Source: Theobroma cacao
Lineage: Eukaryota; Streptophyta; Magnoliopsida; Malvales; Malvaceae
DNA: 64,000 bases
Assembly: GCF_000208745.1 (NCBI RefSeq)
Contig: NC_030850.1
Span: 2,833,495 to 2,897,494, forward strand
Direction: 5' to 3'
The notes under the pieces were generated by a model that was not told the origin of the DNA, did not search any database, and worked only from the letters and a program-made list of their open reading frames with translations. Below, piece after piece: positions 1 to 13,378 of the stretch (the first letter of the stretch is position 1; each line of letters begins with the position of its first letter). The position numbers and the translations under genes were made by a program.

Positions 1-59
1 TAATTATGAATCTTTTGATTTTTTTGTTAAATTCAAAATATTAATTTTAAAAATTTTTA

Positions 60-236
60 ACTCTTATTTTTCTTTATTATTGACTCCTAACAAAATTTGA
101 CTAATATATATATATCAGTCAAATATATATATATATATATATTAATTTTAAATATATATATATATATTGACTAATATATATACAGCTTTTCAATTTTTAA
201 CTCCACTCATATATATATATATATTGGGGGTATAAG
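60..236. repeat. TA-dinucleotide microsatellite tract
   Basis: Several runs of alternating TA, broken by short unique stretches, lie in an AT-rich leader. There is no ORF or gene signal. The stretch to about 480 is otherwise anonymous upstream DNA; an imperfect direct repeat of about 20 bp, built on CTTCTAAGAGAAGACAGTG, occurs at roughly 250-269 and 285-304. Confidence 0.8.
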
Positions 237-528
237 AATTCACCGTCACACTTCTAAGAGAAGACAGTGAGAAAACAGCACACGGCTTCTAAGAGAAGAC
301 AGTGGAAAAACAAACAAAAGACAAAGAAAAAATTATTATACATAATGAAACTGTAGAAAACGGCTGTGATTAATAATATTATTGTTACAAGACAAAGAAT
401 AATCAACTGATAAAAGCTTATAGGAAAATTGTTAAACTAATGAACATGGACAAATAGTTTTAGTTCAATTTACATGTAGCGCATGCCCTATTCGAACCTC
501 CGAATTCTGATCTGATTTTGCCTTCTCC

Positions 529-548
529 ATGGTTCCTCGAGGAACCAT
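529..548. repeat. Perfect 20-bp palindrome
   Basis: The stretch reads identically on both strands. Each arm is ATGGTTCCTC, with the centre at the TCGA/XhoI-like core. A further partial arm (GGAACCAT) follows at once. It lies about 800 bp upstream of the CCoAOMT start. It could be a dimeric transcription-factor site or a chance palindrome. Confidence 0.85.
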
Positions 549-696
549 AGGAACCATCCATCCTTTTGTATTATGACACCAGAAAGCGTTGAATTGCTTG
601 GTGTGGGGTTTTCGGGACCGACAAATTTATGTGGCTTGGTGTGCTTAGACTTGGGGGTCAGACATTTGGGACTCGAAGGAAACTATCTGGGAAGCA

Positions 697-708
697 ACCT
701 AACCAACT
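697..708 (+). promoter_or_regulatory. AC-element-like MYB sites upstream of CCoAOMT
   Basis: ACCTAAC at 697-703 matches the AC-III element, and it overlaps ACCAACT, which is close to AC-II. AC elements are bound by R2R3-MYB activators of lignin genes and are typical of CCoAOMT promoters. A second cluster (CACCAACTCCCTACC, H-box/AC-like) lies near 1217-1231, just upstream of the TATA box. Assignment is by motif match only. Confidence 0.5.
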
Positions 709-772
709 AACAAATTGGTAGCAAGGGATAAGGCAAAAGGCTTGGATTAAGTTAATGGGCAGGGTAGGTATG

Positions 773-930
773 ACCTAAGCTTCTATTTATTACTTGATTA
801 TTCTATTGCAGAACCTAATTAAATATGAAGATCAATGTAGAAGATGATTTAATCTAAGCTTCTGTTTATTAGTTGATTATTCTATTGCAGAAACTAATTG
901 ATATATGAAGATCAATGTAGAAGATGATTT
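773..930 (+). repeat. Tandem duplication, about 79-bp unit, two copies
   Basis: Copy one (about 773-850) and copy two (about 851-930) share TAAGCTTCT, TTGATTATTCTATTGCAGAA and ATGAAGATCAATGTAGAAG with a few substitutions and a one-base length change. The duplication lies in the distal CCoAOMT promoter region. Confidence 0.85.
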
Positions 931-1264
931 TACCTGTGCTTTCTGTTTCTCTTGTTGCTAATCGGAATTATACTGCAAGTAAAGTTTTCATGTAAAAATG
1001 TTACTACGATAAAAGACATGTGATTAAAAACTAAACAAATTGTAGTATAAATTATTTATTATTGTTTAATTAACAAAGACAGATTCCTGAGAGAAATCCG
1101 GGTTTGGGTGGGAGGCATTACATAAAAATAGTCAAGAAGGTTGGGGGTTGGTTAGTGGGTCCCAGGAGCATAGTGGCTCCAACTTCCCCCGATGGGTCTT
1201 TTCAGGCTCCATGGTTCACCAACTCCCTACCGTGTAATCTTGTTGGACTGTCCAAGTTTTCTTC

Positions 1265-1272
1265 TATAAATA
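1265..1272 (+). promoter_or_regulatory. TATA box of CCoAOMT
   Basis: TATAAATA lies 85 bp upstream of the start codon, so transcription probably begins about 30 bp downstream, near 1295-1300, giving a 5' leader of about 50 nt. It follows the AC-like cluster at 1217-1231. Confidence 0.7.
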
Positions 1273-1349
1273 AAGCTTCTCATTGAGCTCCAAAGCAGCA
1301 GCAAATCTGCAGCAATAACACAAAGAAAACTAGAGAAATTACCAATATA

Positions 1350-2554
<1,205 letters not shown>

Positions 2555-4233
2555 TCAATCTAAGCGGGCTTAAGCAATTGCTAGCACGACAAGGGTGCGG
2601 CTAACTAAGTTTACTTGTCTTCAGTTAATATCCTGTTGTATATTGCTGCTATTTTGATGTTTTATGGATTCTCTGTAATAATTTTCACCGACCAAAATGT
2701 TAAATGTTACAAAACATAAGAAGACTATTTTGCAAAGCAGTTTGCACAAGGATCGTTTTCTCATCTGTGCATGACCGGAGGAATCATTTTCCCAAGAAAC
2801 TGGACAAAAGGGCAGAAGTCCCTTGGCATTCAATGACTGAATTTTCATACATTTCATTTTTATTAAGATCCCCAAATTATGACATAAACTACAGAAAATC
2901 ACCAACCCGGTAGTTGTCATGGAGCCATCAAGCAATATATCTAATCATCAAGATATTGCTTGGCATAAGAAGGGATCGTGTCATGAAATGTTTAACCAAT
3001 ATCACTTTCAATATAAAACCTAACTTTGATGGGTACAGTTTCCTACACCAGATGCAATCACTATAGTTAAGTAATAGGCAATGACAAATTTTTCTTGATA
3101 TAGGAAAATAGACTGAACCAATTAGCCTGCAAGGAACTCTAACTATTTCCGAAGTCAACCAAGAACTAACTGCCAGGGGCAGCAGGAAAAGCATACTTTC
3201 ACAACAAGATATCAGTAATCCCCTAAACATTGTCATCTGTGGAGATTTTGTTAACCAAGAGATGCTGTGAAGCAAAGGCGGTAAATCTTTTACAATTGAG
3301 GCTAAAATATTCCTTCCACCTCCCCCACACCAACTGTTCTTTCTGGCCTCCAATTCTGGTTGGCTATTGTCTTTAGGACTTTATCTTTGGGAGAGGATCT
3401 GTTTTAATTCAGCCTGCATTGCTTAACATTTGGCAGAATGTTTCTGCCTTATCAATCTCTTAAATGCTTTAAACTCATTCAACAACTGATGACATGAACT
3501 TCTGTTTGGACAATGAAATTAGAATATTTTCTTGAACACGCCAGTTCATGACAAAAAGGACAAATCGGTCGCCAAAGCTGGATAAATGGATAATGCTATT
3601 GAACTTACAAAAAAATTTAGTTCAAGTTGCAGTAATGTATATGCCCCTTTGCCTAAGCCAAAGATTTCCAATTCTCATCTGTTCCTTGAGGAACATCAAT
3701 TTATGAAATATAAAATTAAATATGGAAATTTCTGGGGAAGGGTTTTTGAAACTGTCATGTCACATCATATAGTAGATAATGTCACTCACCACGGGTCAGC
3801 CATTTTTTCCAACTTAAAATACTGAAATGATGGCAAGTACATTAGGATATGACTCAAACACAGATCTTACTATTTTGAATATTAGAGTTAAATTAGAAAA
3901 AAAAAACTTTTTTTTTTTGAAAGGCAATTAGAAAAACAACTTGAACTTTAAATCCCCATTTTAGGAGGTAAGGCATTAAGATATGGTTTCAAGACCACGG
4001 CCTTTGAGTTAAATTACTCCCTTCTGTTTGACCTGATCAGTTACTTCCTTAATGTATGACACCAATGTAAAGTGCAAAAGGAATTGTACTTATTAAGATA
4101 CCAATAATTGCGATGACTTATCCAAAGGTTTGATGGGTGCACATTGCACAGTCAACGGGGTGGAATGCTTGGCAGCATTGGCATAGCCCTCGAGAGTTGT
4201 CAAAGAGTTTTTTACAGAGCAGCAGCAAGACTA
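2555..4233. other. CCoAOMT 3' region and intergenic spacer
   Basis: The CCoAOMT 3' UTR probably ends before about 2710. No coding gene is supported here. ORFs at 2621-2935 and 2928-3353 (-) have no recognisable domain. Part of about 2980-3180 resembles about 4930-5060 downstream of the pseudogene (shared pieces such as AACTCTAA, AAGTCA and CCAAG, in the same order), suggesting that flanking DNA was duplicated with the gene. Confidence 0.5.
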
Positions 4234-4737
4234 TAGAGAGATGATCTTTACCAAAGCTGGTAGAGACCAGGAAACCAACCACGAAAGTCTCTTATAGAGC
4301 GATAATATTTTACCACCTACTTGACCTTTTTCAGTGAAAAAATAGAAGAATGTGAACTTGTAATTTTTTTTCTTCTTACATTAAATCTTTGTGTATTTCT
4401 TTGTTTTACATTTTTCTTGACTGATTTCTATTTCTGAAAGTACATGCTTGAAACTAGAGAATACAAGAGAGCCTGATATTTATGAGCGACCTTCGCCTGC
4501 TGATAAATATCCATCGTTAGAAATTTGTTTACTCTCTTTCTTTGGCTTAGACATGGTGGAATTAAATTTGTTTTGTGCTGATAAAACAGGAATGTTACAC
4601 CTACAAACGGCTAATGAAGGGAGGAACGTGCTAGTCAGGCTTATGAATGCCAAGAACACCATGGAAATGGGTGTTTGCACTGGCTATTCCCCTCTTGGTC
4701 ATTGCCAAAACCCTTGTTCTCCCAGTTGACTAGGAGT
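4234..4737 (+). pseudogene. CCoAOMT pseudogene, truncated copy
   Basis: Three pieces match exons 1-3 of the upstream CCoAOMT. About 4250-4313 matches the end of exon 1 (AGRDQETNHESLL, then a stop). About 4440-4510 matches exon 2 (YMLETRE, then YKRA and a stop). About 4588-4731 matches exon 3 (NVTP..., then a piece reading LMNAKNTMEMGVCTGYSPL). In-frame stops and indels break every exon. Exons 4 and 5, which carry the metal-binding and catalytic residues, are missing. It is a non-functional tandem relic. Confidence 0.9.
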
Positions 4738-6862
4738 CAAGCAAAACCATATGGCTGGCAAACATTTAAGCAATTGCAGCTTCGGAGCTCTGTTGACAAG
4801 TTCATTTTGCATTAAAAAGCCCAACATGGTAAACCGAAACTAGACAAAATCAACCTTACGGTTTCCCTGGAGTCATCGATAGAGATTGCATGACGGGAAT
4901 GATTTCTGACGGGAATTTTTCACCAGAAGACCTCCAATATAAAATCGACTGCATATGCAAGAATTACCCTTAAGCAAGTAAACTATGCATTTAATAAACC
5001 TACAAGCAACTCTAATTAATCACTGCCAAAGTCAGCCAAGCCCTTCCGGCCTCTTCTCAACACCCAGGATCAATGAACCCCTAAATATATATATTAAGCC
5101 TTGTAATCATACATGTGATAGAAAATGTTAAATCTCCAGTTGACTTCCCTCGTTATTTCTTTTCTCCTTTTTTTCTTCAATCTCTTATCAAATCAAATGT
5201 AGATTAGAGACTAGAATTCAGCTTTAAAAGCCACATTGTCCGTATCTGATGAAATACGGTGAAAATAGAAAGAACTCTCTAAATATATTTTTAATCTGAT
5301 ACCTCATATATTTTTTTTTAAAGACAGATACATTAGCATCAGCGTTAGTGTGCCATCCATATTCTCAAATCTTTTGGTTTAAGACTATTGTTGGCATCAA
5401 CCATACCTGAGCTTCAGTAGAATTAGAACATTTACACTTCAATTTGTTCAAAAGACTTCGGCAGAGGCATATCCTGTCCTGGTTTGTCCAAGACTCTTCA
5501 AAAAGAAAGAAACTAGCCTAACCTCTTAAAGATAACCATAATGTGATCAAGAATACACACAAGGCAGAATTCAGGATTTACAAATCACAAAATTACACAT
5601 CCAGCAATCTCTCAAAACGAAACTCTCTCCCCAACTTTTAAAAGACCACCAATAACAAACACAGCTCCACCACTTAAATGCTCATACTTAAAACTGTCAT
5701 TTGGAAACGAACACCATGAATTCAATTTCATAATTTATGATTAATTCAGTTTCAAATCTACCCCTTCTCTAGATTACATGTACAAGCTAGGATATTTGCT
5801 TGTATTAACCCTTAATTTCTTTTGCTCCCAAAGTAAAACCTCTAATGCAGATATAGAAATATAGTAGTAGCAGCCTGAACAAAGGAAACTAATGCTTTGA
5901 TAAGAGAACGAGTGAACTATGTACTAGCAGAAATTTTTGCTCTTGGGTTGGGCTGAGTCTTGACAAGCGATCGTGCAAACAATGTAAGAGAGAATGGAAT
6001 GTGGGCTTTTATGGGCTGGGCTGATGACTGATTGTCATTTCCCATTGGACGTGCCATTTGACTTTGAAAAGTTGTGTGCAATAAAATCGACTACTCAACA
6101 TAATCTTACTTTGAGCCTCTATTTCTAAATCTACTTTGTTGAAATAATAATTTCGATATAGAACATGATTTTTTTTTGTATAAAAAAATAATAATAATTC
6201 CACTTGAGAAATTTCTCTTAAATTTTATGTTTATTTGAGAATTGAAAGAAAAAAATAAAATGATATTGTCCCATATAAATTTATTATAATAACCTGTCAT
6301 CAATTTGGTAACCGTGATGATAATAATTTGATAAGATTTGCTTTTATTTGATTTCATGTTCACTTTATTTAGAAAGAAAACGACAACATTTACAGAGGAA
6401 ATTAAATGATGATCAGTGATCCAAAACGGAAACAAGGCAGCAATGAGATGGCATATTTCCATATTTGCCATTCCAGATATTAAAACCTAAAAATAAAGAA
6501 GAAACTACAAAAGCCTAAATAAAATCCTTTAAAAAAAAGAAAAAAAAAACCGACCAGACAGGCTAGAATAGAGGAGAAAACCGGATGAGGGCGGCCCACG
6601 CCACGTGGAGATTACAATGACATTCAACACACGAAAAGTACACATAACGTTCGATGACAACCAAGGAATGAACTAGGAACCGAGAGATTAGGCTAAGCCA
6701 CGCTAAGGGCAAAGAAAGATTGTTTTGTCTTAAATCTTTATAAAGTAAAAGAAGTTGAATCCAAAGCCTGAGATTCTGAAATTGAATTTAATAAAATATT
6801 ACTACCCATTACTTTGATTCATGAAATAATGACAAAACAGTGACCACATCCTTCTTTGCTTG
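4738..6862. other. Intergenic spacer, no gene seen
   Basis: AT-rich DNA with only short unrelated ORFs. It contains the possible duplicated flank of CCoAOMT (about 4930-5070) and, toward 6863, the F-box gene promoter. I see no RNA gene and no recognisable transposon. Confidence 0.5.
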
Positions 6863-6870
6863 TATAAAAG
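6863..6870 (+). promoter_or_regulatory. TATA box of the F-box gene
   Basis: TATAAAAG lies 122 bp upstream of the start codon at 6985, a normal spacing for a leader of about 90 nt, which is rich in CT as many plant leaders are. Confidence 0.6.
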
Positions 6871-6984
6871 TACCGTAACTTTCAACGACCTTTGCTGAGG
6901 TTCCCTCTTACGTGCCTACGAAACTCCGAACCTCTCAAGAAACTCTCTGTTTTTCTTTCCTCTCTCTGTGTCTTGGGAAAGACT

Positions 6985-8651
6985 ATGGAGGAAGAGGCAG
7001 AGATTGATCGGTTACCGATAGACCTGTTGGCTCATATATTGGTGATGATCACTTCTTTCACGGATTTAGCCCAGTAAGTTTTTCTCTTTTTTCTTTGTTA
7101 ATTGGGTTTTTCTGCTTCTTTCTTTTTTCTGTTTAATATGTGTTCATCAGCTTGAAATTTAGTAGTATTTGTTATGTGGATGGATGGATATGTATGTAGG
7201 GCAAGTGGGGTTTGTAGGAAATGGAAACAAGGGGTGAAACAGGCCCTGGCTAGAAGAAAGACGCTGAGTTTTGCTGGTTGTAAGATGGATGATGACTCCA
7301 CTGCTCGTCTCGTGCGTCATGCCTATAGCCTCAAAGAACTCGACATGTAATCATTTCTACTCTCTCTCTGTCTCTTTCTTGTTGTTGCTTGTTGCTGATT
7401 GTTTCTTGTTTGAAATTTAGCATGAACCAAGTTTTATATTGGGGAAAATTTTGAACGTGAAAGAGTCTTCTTCCGTTTCTGAGTTAGCTTAAAATATGGA
7501 AGAGAAATGTGTTTTTTGAAAGTATTGAACTATGGCTATGTTGCTATGTTGTCCACGAACCTGAAAATTCATCGTTTGGACTAGCAAAAACTTGCTGTGA
7601 AATCATTGGCATTTTTTCTCTTTGAAGGTTCCCAATTAGCATATAGCAAATTCCTTTGCACTGGTGCTTGATTGGTTCGAATGGAGAATTAGTACCTTTA
7701 TAAACTTAAGCTAATAAAGAAAGGTATATATTCAATCATCTGTCATTCATACCTAACAATTAGACAGGAAAGAAAGAGGAGCCCCTTTCAAGTTTCAACG
7801 GCTGAAATCATTTCATCTAGTTTTGGTACCGCCAATCGATATTATTAAAGAGGCATACGGTAAACAGTGAATTCCTGTTTCTGACACATATAGCGAATGC
7901 CACAGTTGCTCATCAAATTGTTGATAGCTAATCCTTCCATGTGCAGCCGAATGAGAAAATATTTCTATCAGAATCTCAATCTTGTTATTGCTAGACATGA
8001 TTTTCATTTTCTTGTACTAACTCTAATTGTAATTACAGTTCAAGGAGCCGCTGGGGTTGCCAAATTACTGACAATGGACTGTACAAAATATCTCTGGCAA
8101 AGTGTGTCAGCAATTTAACATCTATTTCCCTTTGGGGTATGACAGGGATCACTGACAAAGGTGTTGTTCAATTGGTATGTGGTGGCTTTTGCTCATTCTG
8201 TAATCAATGCCCTTTAACTTTTATGCATTTTCCTTTTCTCCATGGAGACCTGATTTTTTTTTTCTTTTTCTCTTCCTCAATTGATAATCTGAAACAGATA
8301 ACAAGTGCCAATTCCTTGCAACACCTGAACGTTGGTGGTACATTTATCACTGATGAATCCTTGTCTGCCATTGCAGATAGCTGTCCACGTTTGAACGTCA
8401 GTTATATCTCGACTTTCTTTTTTACAGAAACTTTATTCTTCAAAATCTTTGAGATACTGAAAATTTCTGTCACCGTCTAATCTCAGAGCATTGTCCTATG
8501 GAGTTGCCGTCATGTCACAGAAAATGGGCTGATTGTTCTTGTAAGTAAATGCCGCAAACTAGAGTCCATCAATGTATGGGGGACAAGAGTTCCTCTAGAC
8601 TGCTTCATTGGTTTGCTGACAATCAGTCCAGCTCTTAAGATAAAACCATAA
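6985..8651 (+). CDS. F-box/LRR (RNI-like) protein, At5g67140-type
   Basis: Predicted substrate-receptor subunit of an SCF ubiquitin ligase. Five exons join in frame: 6985-7073, 7200-7346, 8039-8174, 8298-8396 and 8487-8651, giving 211 aa. The N-terminal F-box (about residues 7-45) reads RLPIDLLAHILVMITSFTDL, then ASGVCRKWKQGV. The rest is leucine-rich repeats of the ITDxGL type, with LTSISLWGMTGITDKGVVQL, then LQHLNVGGTFITDESL, then LWSCRHVTENGL and KLESINVWGTRVP. It closely resembles the Arabidopsis F-box protein I remember as At5g67140, which is about as short. The substrate is unknown. It converges on the PLC-domain gene, the neighbouring gene in Arabidopsis too (At5g67130). The start follows a good TATA box. 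Confidence 0.93.
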
Positions 8652-10523
8652 GGTTTGCCATTAAACGTCGGAGGCGTGGTTGCCATGTTACCTGTTGTAT
8701 AAAGGTGCTCGTTCTTGTGATTGCTTTTCCAAATGCTGGGTGTACATATCATTCTTCTGGGTATTTCAATTATTATTATATGAATTTGTTGATTCAAATA
8801 AAGTGATGTCGCCTTCAAAGTCTTATCAATATGAAAAGTCTTCGGGTGAATTATTTTGTGCAAATTTAAAGTAGTTGTTTCAGAGATGAGAAAGATAAAA
8901 AAAGACCTCATCCTATTCAAAAACTTCCTTGGGTTGTAGGATTCTAATTCTTTTCCAAACCTACAGCATTATTTAATCAAGTATTATGCCAAAGTATTCT
9001 ATGATATGGTAAAAGTCTGACGGATGGCAAGGCCAGGTCACATTTGGCAGCTGAGAAAATCGGTTTTCTTCACATAAATCATTATTTCCAAGGAAAATAC
9101 CTGCTTTCGAATTCAACAAAAAGGAGCCTAGATATTTGACTGTCTAACAGGAAAATGTAGTCCATTAGAATCTACAATTGAATTTCTGATTTTGCTGTCA
9201 TTCATTCCTAGATCACTCTACTTCCATACCATGTTTAACCTCTGAAACTAGAATCCCTCAAATTCCTTACTAATAGCATGAACCTTTTATAATTTCCATA
9301 CATGAAAAGCATGAGATCAGAATGAGCTGTGTCAAGCAAGCTAAAAATGTTGTAAGTATAATGTTAGCATACAAGTACTAGGCGTTGGTGATAATTGAAG
9401 CACTTCTACACAGGTTTTGACACCTACTTTCAGACTCCTACTTAAACTATGCCCCCAAAATCGAATACAACCTGAACTCATGAGATACATGGAAAGGAAA
9501 TAATTTGAAGGTATAACACAACAAGATAAATTAAGAATTAAATCAACTAAATGTTAACCGGAGTAAATCACTCATTACAATATTGAACACGTAGCATAGC
9601 TGAATTGCAAGAACAAAGGGATTGTGTGAAAGGGGTCAACAGAAAGAAAACTTTGAGATGGCCATAGTCTTATTTTAGAGCACAAATTGTAACCAGCTAA
9701 TGTAAGAATGCAAGACAGAATGGAGATATGGAGGTTCTAACCCCGTTTCTGTTATTCAAGTTCAAACTCACTCATGAAATCGTGGAGGCCTTGTGGATCC
9801 TAGATGTATGCCAACAGTAAGCTCGAGTAATCAGAAGAATATGATAAACCAGATGGTATAATACGTGAGTTTTGGTCAGTTGTAGAAAACTGAAAAAGCA
9901 GAAAGAATTGCTGGGATCAGTTGTGCCACATTAATCAAGCTCAACAGCAGAACAGTCTGGAGTTGCGAGCAATCCTAATAGTGGGAGGTAGTTGACGTTG
10001 TTGCTGTAATTTTACACTCTCTCTGTTATTGATTCTTTCGTGAAAAGAAAAACTAGTAATGATAAAAGTGATTTAAAACAGAAAAAATATGTGAACTATG
10101 GATCTCTAAATCAAGCAGTAGTGTTATTGGTAAAGCAAACTTTGTCAGTACAATAATGTTCACATCTAGCAGATCGCAATTATCAGACAAATAATATAGT
10201 GCAACTTAATTCTGCACCTAAGAAGACAATTTCATATAGTGAAGCAAATTGCATACCTGAACTACTACTTGGGACATTCCAGGCCTCTCTTGGCCACTAT
10301 CTAACTCGGATTCCGTACAGCCAATTTGATTTTCCGTCAACAGAAGAATCTCAAGAGATCTCTGATTGTAATCAAATTCTATGACTCTAACAAGCATTCC
10401 TTGACCTTCCACCCAATAAGGCAGAGATGTAGTATACTAAGCCTCGACTCCAAAATTTACATACTGACATATCATAAGCTCTCCTAAAAGTGTAGATGCT
10501 ATCCTGAAAAATATCTATTCTAG
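8652..10523. other. Intergenic region between convergent genes
   Basis: This is the 3' flank of the F-box gene and of the PLC-domain gene. The first 200 bp or so is probably the F-box 3' UTR, and the last few hundred probably the 3' UTR of the PLC-domain gene. Short ORFs in between show no domain. Nothing else recognised. Confidence 0.5.
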
Positions 10524-13378
10524 TCACAATAACAACATTATCCATGGAAAAGAAAACAAGCCAACAACCAGGCGGTTAGGAAAATAGACTGTTGAAGCAG
10601 ATTTTGAGAACTGAACAGATCCAGAAAAGCTTCCTGCAGTATTGGTAATTGGACTTGTAGTAGGTATAGAAATGTTCTTGCAAGATCCAAAGGGTGCTCC
10701 AGCCTGCATAAGATCAAAACAGAGATTTCAACCAATAATTATGTCATCACAAGAACCAGACCCATCTAGATGGAAATGCATGTCTGAATTGCTAGGGAAA
10801 CAACATTCAAAAAATTTGTCAAAGGTCGGAAGGATACTGCAAAATCAAGTTCAGTAGTGTTGTTTTGCAGGCATGAAGACTATGTTAGTTTCTTTGAATG
10901 ATATTTTTATCAAAAAATATGAATCCTGACCAAATTATCCACAATTCCTTCTCACATCCTGCCATGACTAGATTCTCTCATGTAAAAAAGAGCAGAACGA
11001 ACGAGGCATGTTTCTGTACTTTGGAAAATAGCTTTGAAAAGTGGGCTAATCTAAAATGCAAAATAACCCAAAATCAAGATCATAAATGCACACAATTTGG
11101 ATTAAGCACCTCTAACATTCAGCTGAAAAATAAACCCCAACAACAACAGCAATAGATTTAGAAAAGTTACACAGATAGATGTCTCAAACTTTGATCACGA
11201 ATGGTGAAAATTTGGAGTAAAAAGAGCCAGCCATATATACTATTAGTAAGTGTCAATGGAACAAGGACTTGTTGCAAAATATGTCCTCAAATGACTTCAC
11301 TGAAAATTGGAAGTCAAGTTGCCAATGCTTTCCAGACAAGTAACTTGGACAAACCTGGCAGGCTGCAATAGTACTACATCCACATAATCTCTGGCCATTC
11401 ATGCTATCCAAATCATAGAAAACACCACCTCCATCACTCCTCTGCATAATTTATCCCCTGTTAGTGCCTTGCATATATTAGAACAAACTTATAGATATAA
11501 GTTAACTGAATACCATGTAAAAGTTGACTGCCAAAAAATTTGGCATCATAATCCCTGCTGCTTTATAGCAGGTGCCAATCATGTCAGCAAGTAGTGCTGA
11601 ATGTTCTTTGCAAGCTTCATCTTCAACCGGGAAAGTTGGAAAGTAGTTCATTAGGAAAAGAGAGGCACTTTTTGAATTAAGTGGCCGTGATTCTTTTCTG
11701 TTTGGGCATGAGCCTGGCTTTACCCCTGGATCTCCAGCTGAAGTCCAGAACATCATGAAGCAGTTAACAGAGAGCAAGTACACAATATGAACACAGAAAA
11801 AACTGTTACATGCATATATTTGTCACCTTCATTTTCCAATATGTACTTCCACTGATATGCAATTCCTTCCTCTGCTTCCTTCGAAGCAACTGAAGTGAAA
11901 ACCAAAAGGCGATGATTTGCTTGCACCATTTCATTCACAGTAGGCCAATCTTCACCCTTTTTCGGCATCTTGGCCACAGGAAACCAATATTTGTCCAAAC
12001 CAGCATTTGTGAAAAGCGTAGTCAGTCCTTTTGGTGTATGCACATAGTCCTCAATTATAATGGTCACAATCTCTGTAGGATTTTGAGTCAAGAATGCTTC
12101 TACTTCCCTCAAGGTGTTAATTGCAGGTTGCTGAACAAGGTCCAATGAGCACATTGCAATTTATCCCATAAAACTTGAAAACAAAATTACAAAAAAAAAA
12201 AAGCAACATAAATGCTAACTTTAAAAGATGGGAAGATTTATTACAAAGGCAGTGAAGTTGAAACATTGCCCCCGGAATGAATGGCAGAGCCAAATATCTC
12301 CATCAAAATCGTACATGTCCAACATCAGCCCCCTCACTCCATTCTAAACAATATCCAACAAGCAAAGCAATAAGTTAAAAAAGAAATTTACTGCTTATTT
12401 GTTTCTTTAAGAAGTAAGAAAAGAATCACGCAAAAATACTCTCATACTTTAGGTGGCTACAAAGAAACCAAGCAAATAGAAACATTAAATGTTCGAATTT
12501 TACATTTTCCCTGTTAGTTAGTACTAAACAGATTAAAAGAACCCAAAACGGAGTTTTTACACTATAAACTAATTACACTAGAGATAATTTAGCAGATAAT
12601 GTAACAATTCCTTCTCTTATAGTTTCCTTTAGATTTTCAATAACTAACAAGGTCATTTAAAGGTGATGCAAAAGAATAGAAGAACACACCATCAACTGAT
12701 TAGTAACAGTGTCTTCTTGATTGTAAAATGTCAGTCTTTGAACACCTGGCAAAGATGGTGCATCCACTATGCTGAAGGAATTGTGAGTCACCAACCATGA
12801 ATACTTGTTGAAAGGCAATCCACCAATCTGCCAGCCAAAAACACTAATTTCCATCACTAAATTGCTTAAAATCACAAAATCAAAGGGCAAAAAAAGAAGA
12901 ATAGAAAAGAACGGAATTTCTAAAACCCATCACCAAAATACACAAAGAAATGGAAACAAAGGAACTTTCTTTACCAATAAAAAGGAAACAGATTCACTAT
13001 TTAACTGAAAATAACAACACTAAATCATTAAATGCAAAAAGAAGCTTACAACAGAAGTGGGTATGGTAGCTTGGCCTCTGGTACAAAAAGGTTGAGTCTT
13101 GCCCAAAGCAGGGCAGTTTCCACAATAAAGGCCTGGACCACAATCTGTAGCCTGTGAACATGAATCCAAAACCTGCAAAATTCTCTAACAATTCAGTTCA
13201 ACTTGTACGGATCATAAAGAAAGAGAAAGAGAATGTGAAAGAAGAAGAAAGGAACCTGGCAGTTTCCATTGGAACAAGAAGTGGAAATGCTGATGAAGAA
13301 AGAGAAGAGTAACAGAAACAAGTACCCAATTGCAGTGGCTCTGCATAAGCCAAGGTGGTCCGCGAAACACGCTAACAT
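10524..13378 (-). CDS. PI-PLC X-domain protein, At5g67130-type, secreted and probably GPI-anchored
   Basis: PLC-like phosphodiesterase. Eight exons in transcript order: 13378-13256, 13172-13050, 12827-12690, 12343-12245, 12130-11827, 11737-11514, 11441-11355 and 10703-10524. They close in frame at 425 aa. Residues 1-33 are a hydrophobic signal peptide (AIGYLFLLLFSFFISI core). A cysteine-rich segment follows (SCSQATDCGPGLYCGNCPAL). The X domain holds both expected catalytic histidines, in WLVTHNSFS (His97) and DIWLCHS (His149). It also shows MLDMYDF and EIVTIIIEDYVH. The last 15 residues are hydrophobic (VVGLFSFPWIMLLL) after a small-residue stretch, which suggests a GPI signal. There is no C2 or Y domain, so it is not a classical plant PI-PLC. 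Its natural substrate is not established. The start is the first ATG of the secretory leader. Confidence 0.93.

Noticed and set aside
2928..3353. 141-codon - strand ORF
   Set aside because: No domain, no promoter or intron context, and it lies in duplicated flanking DNA.
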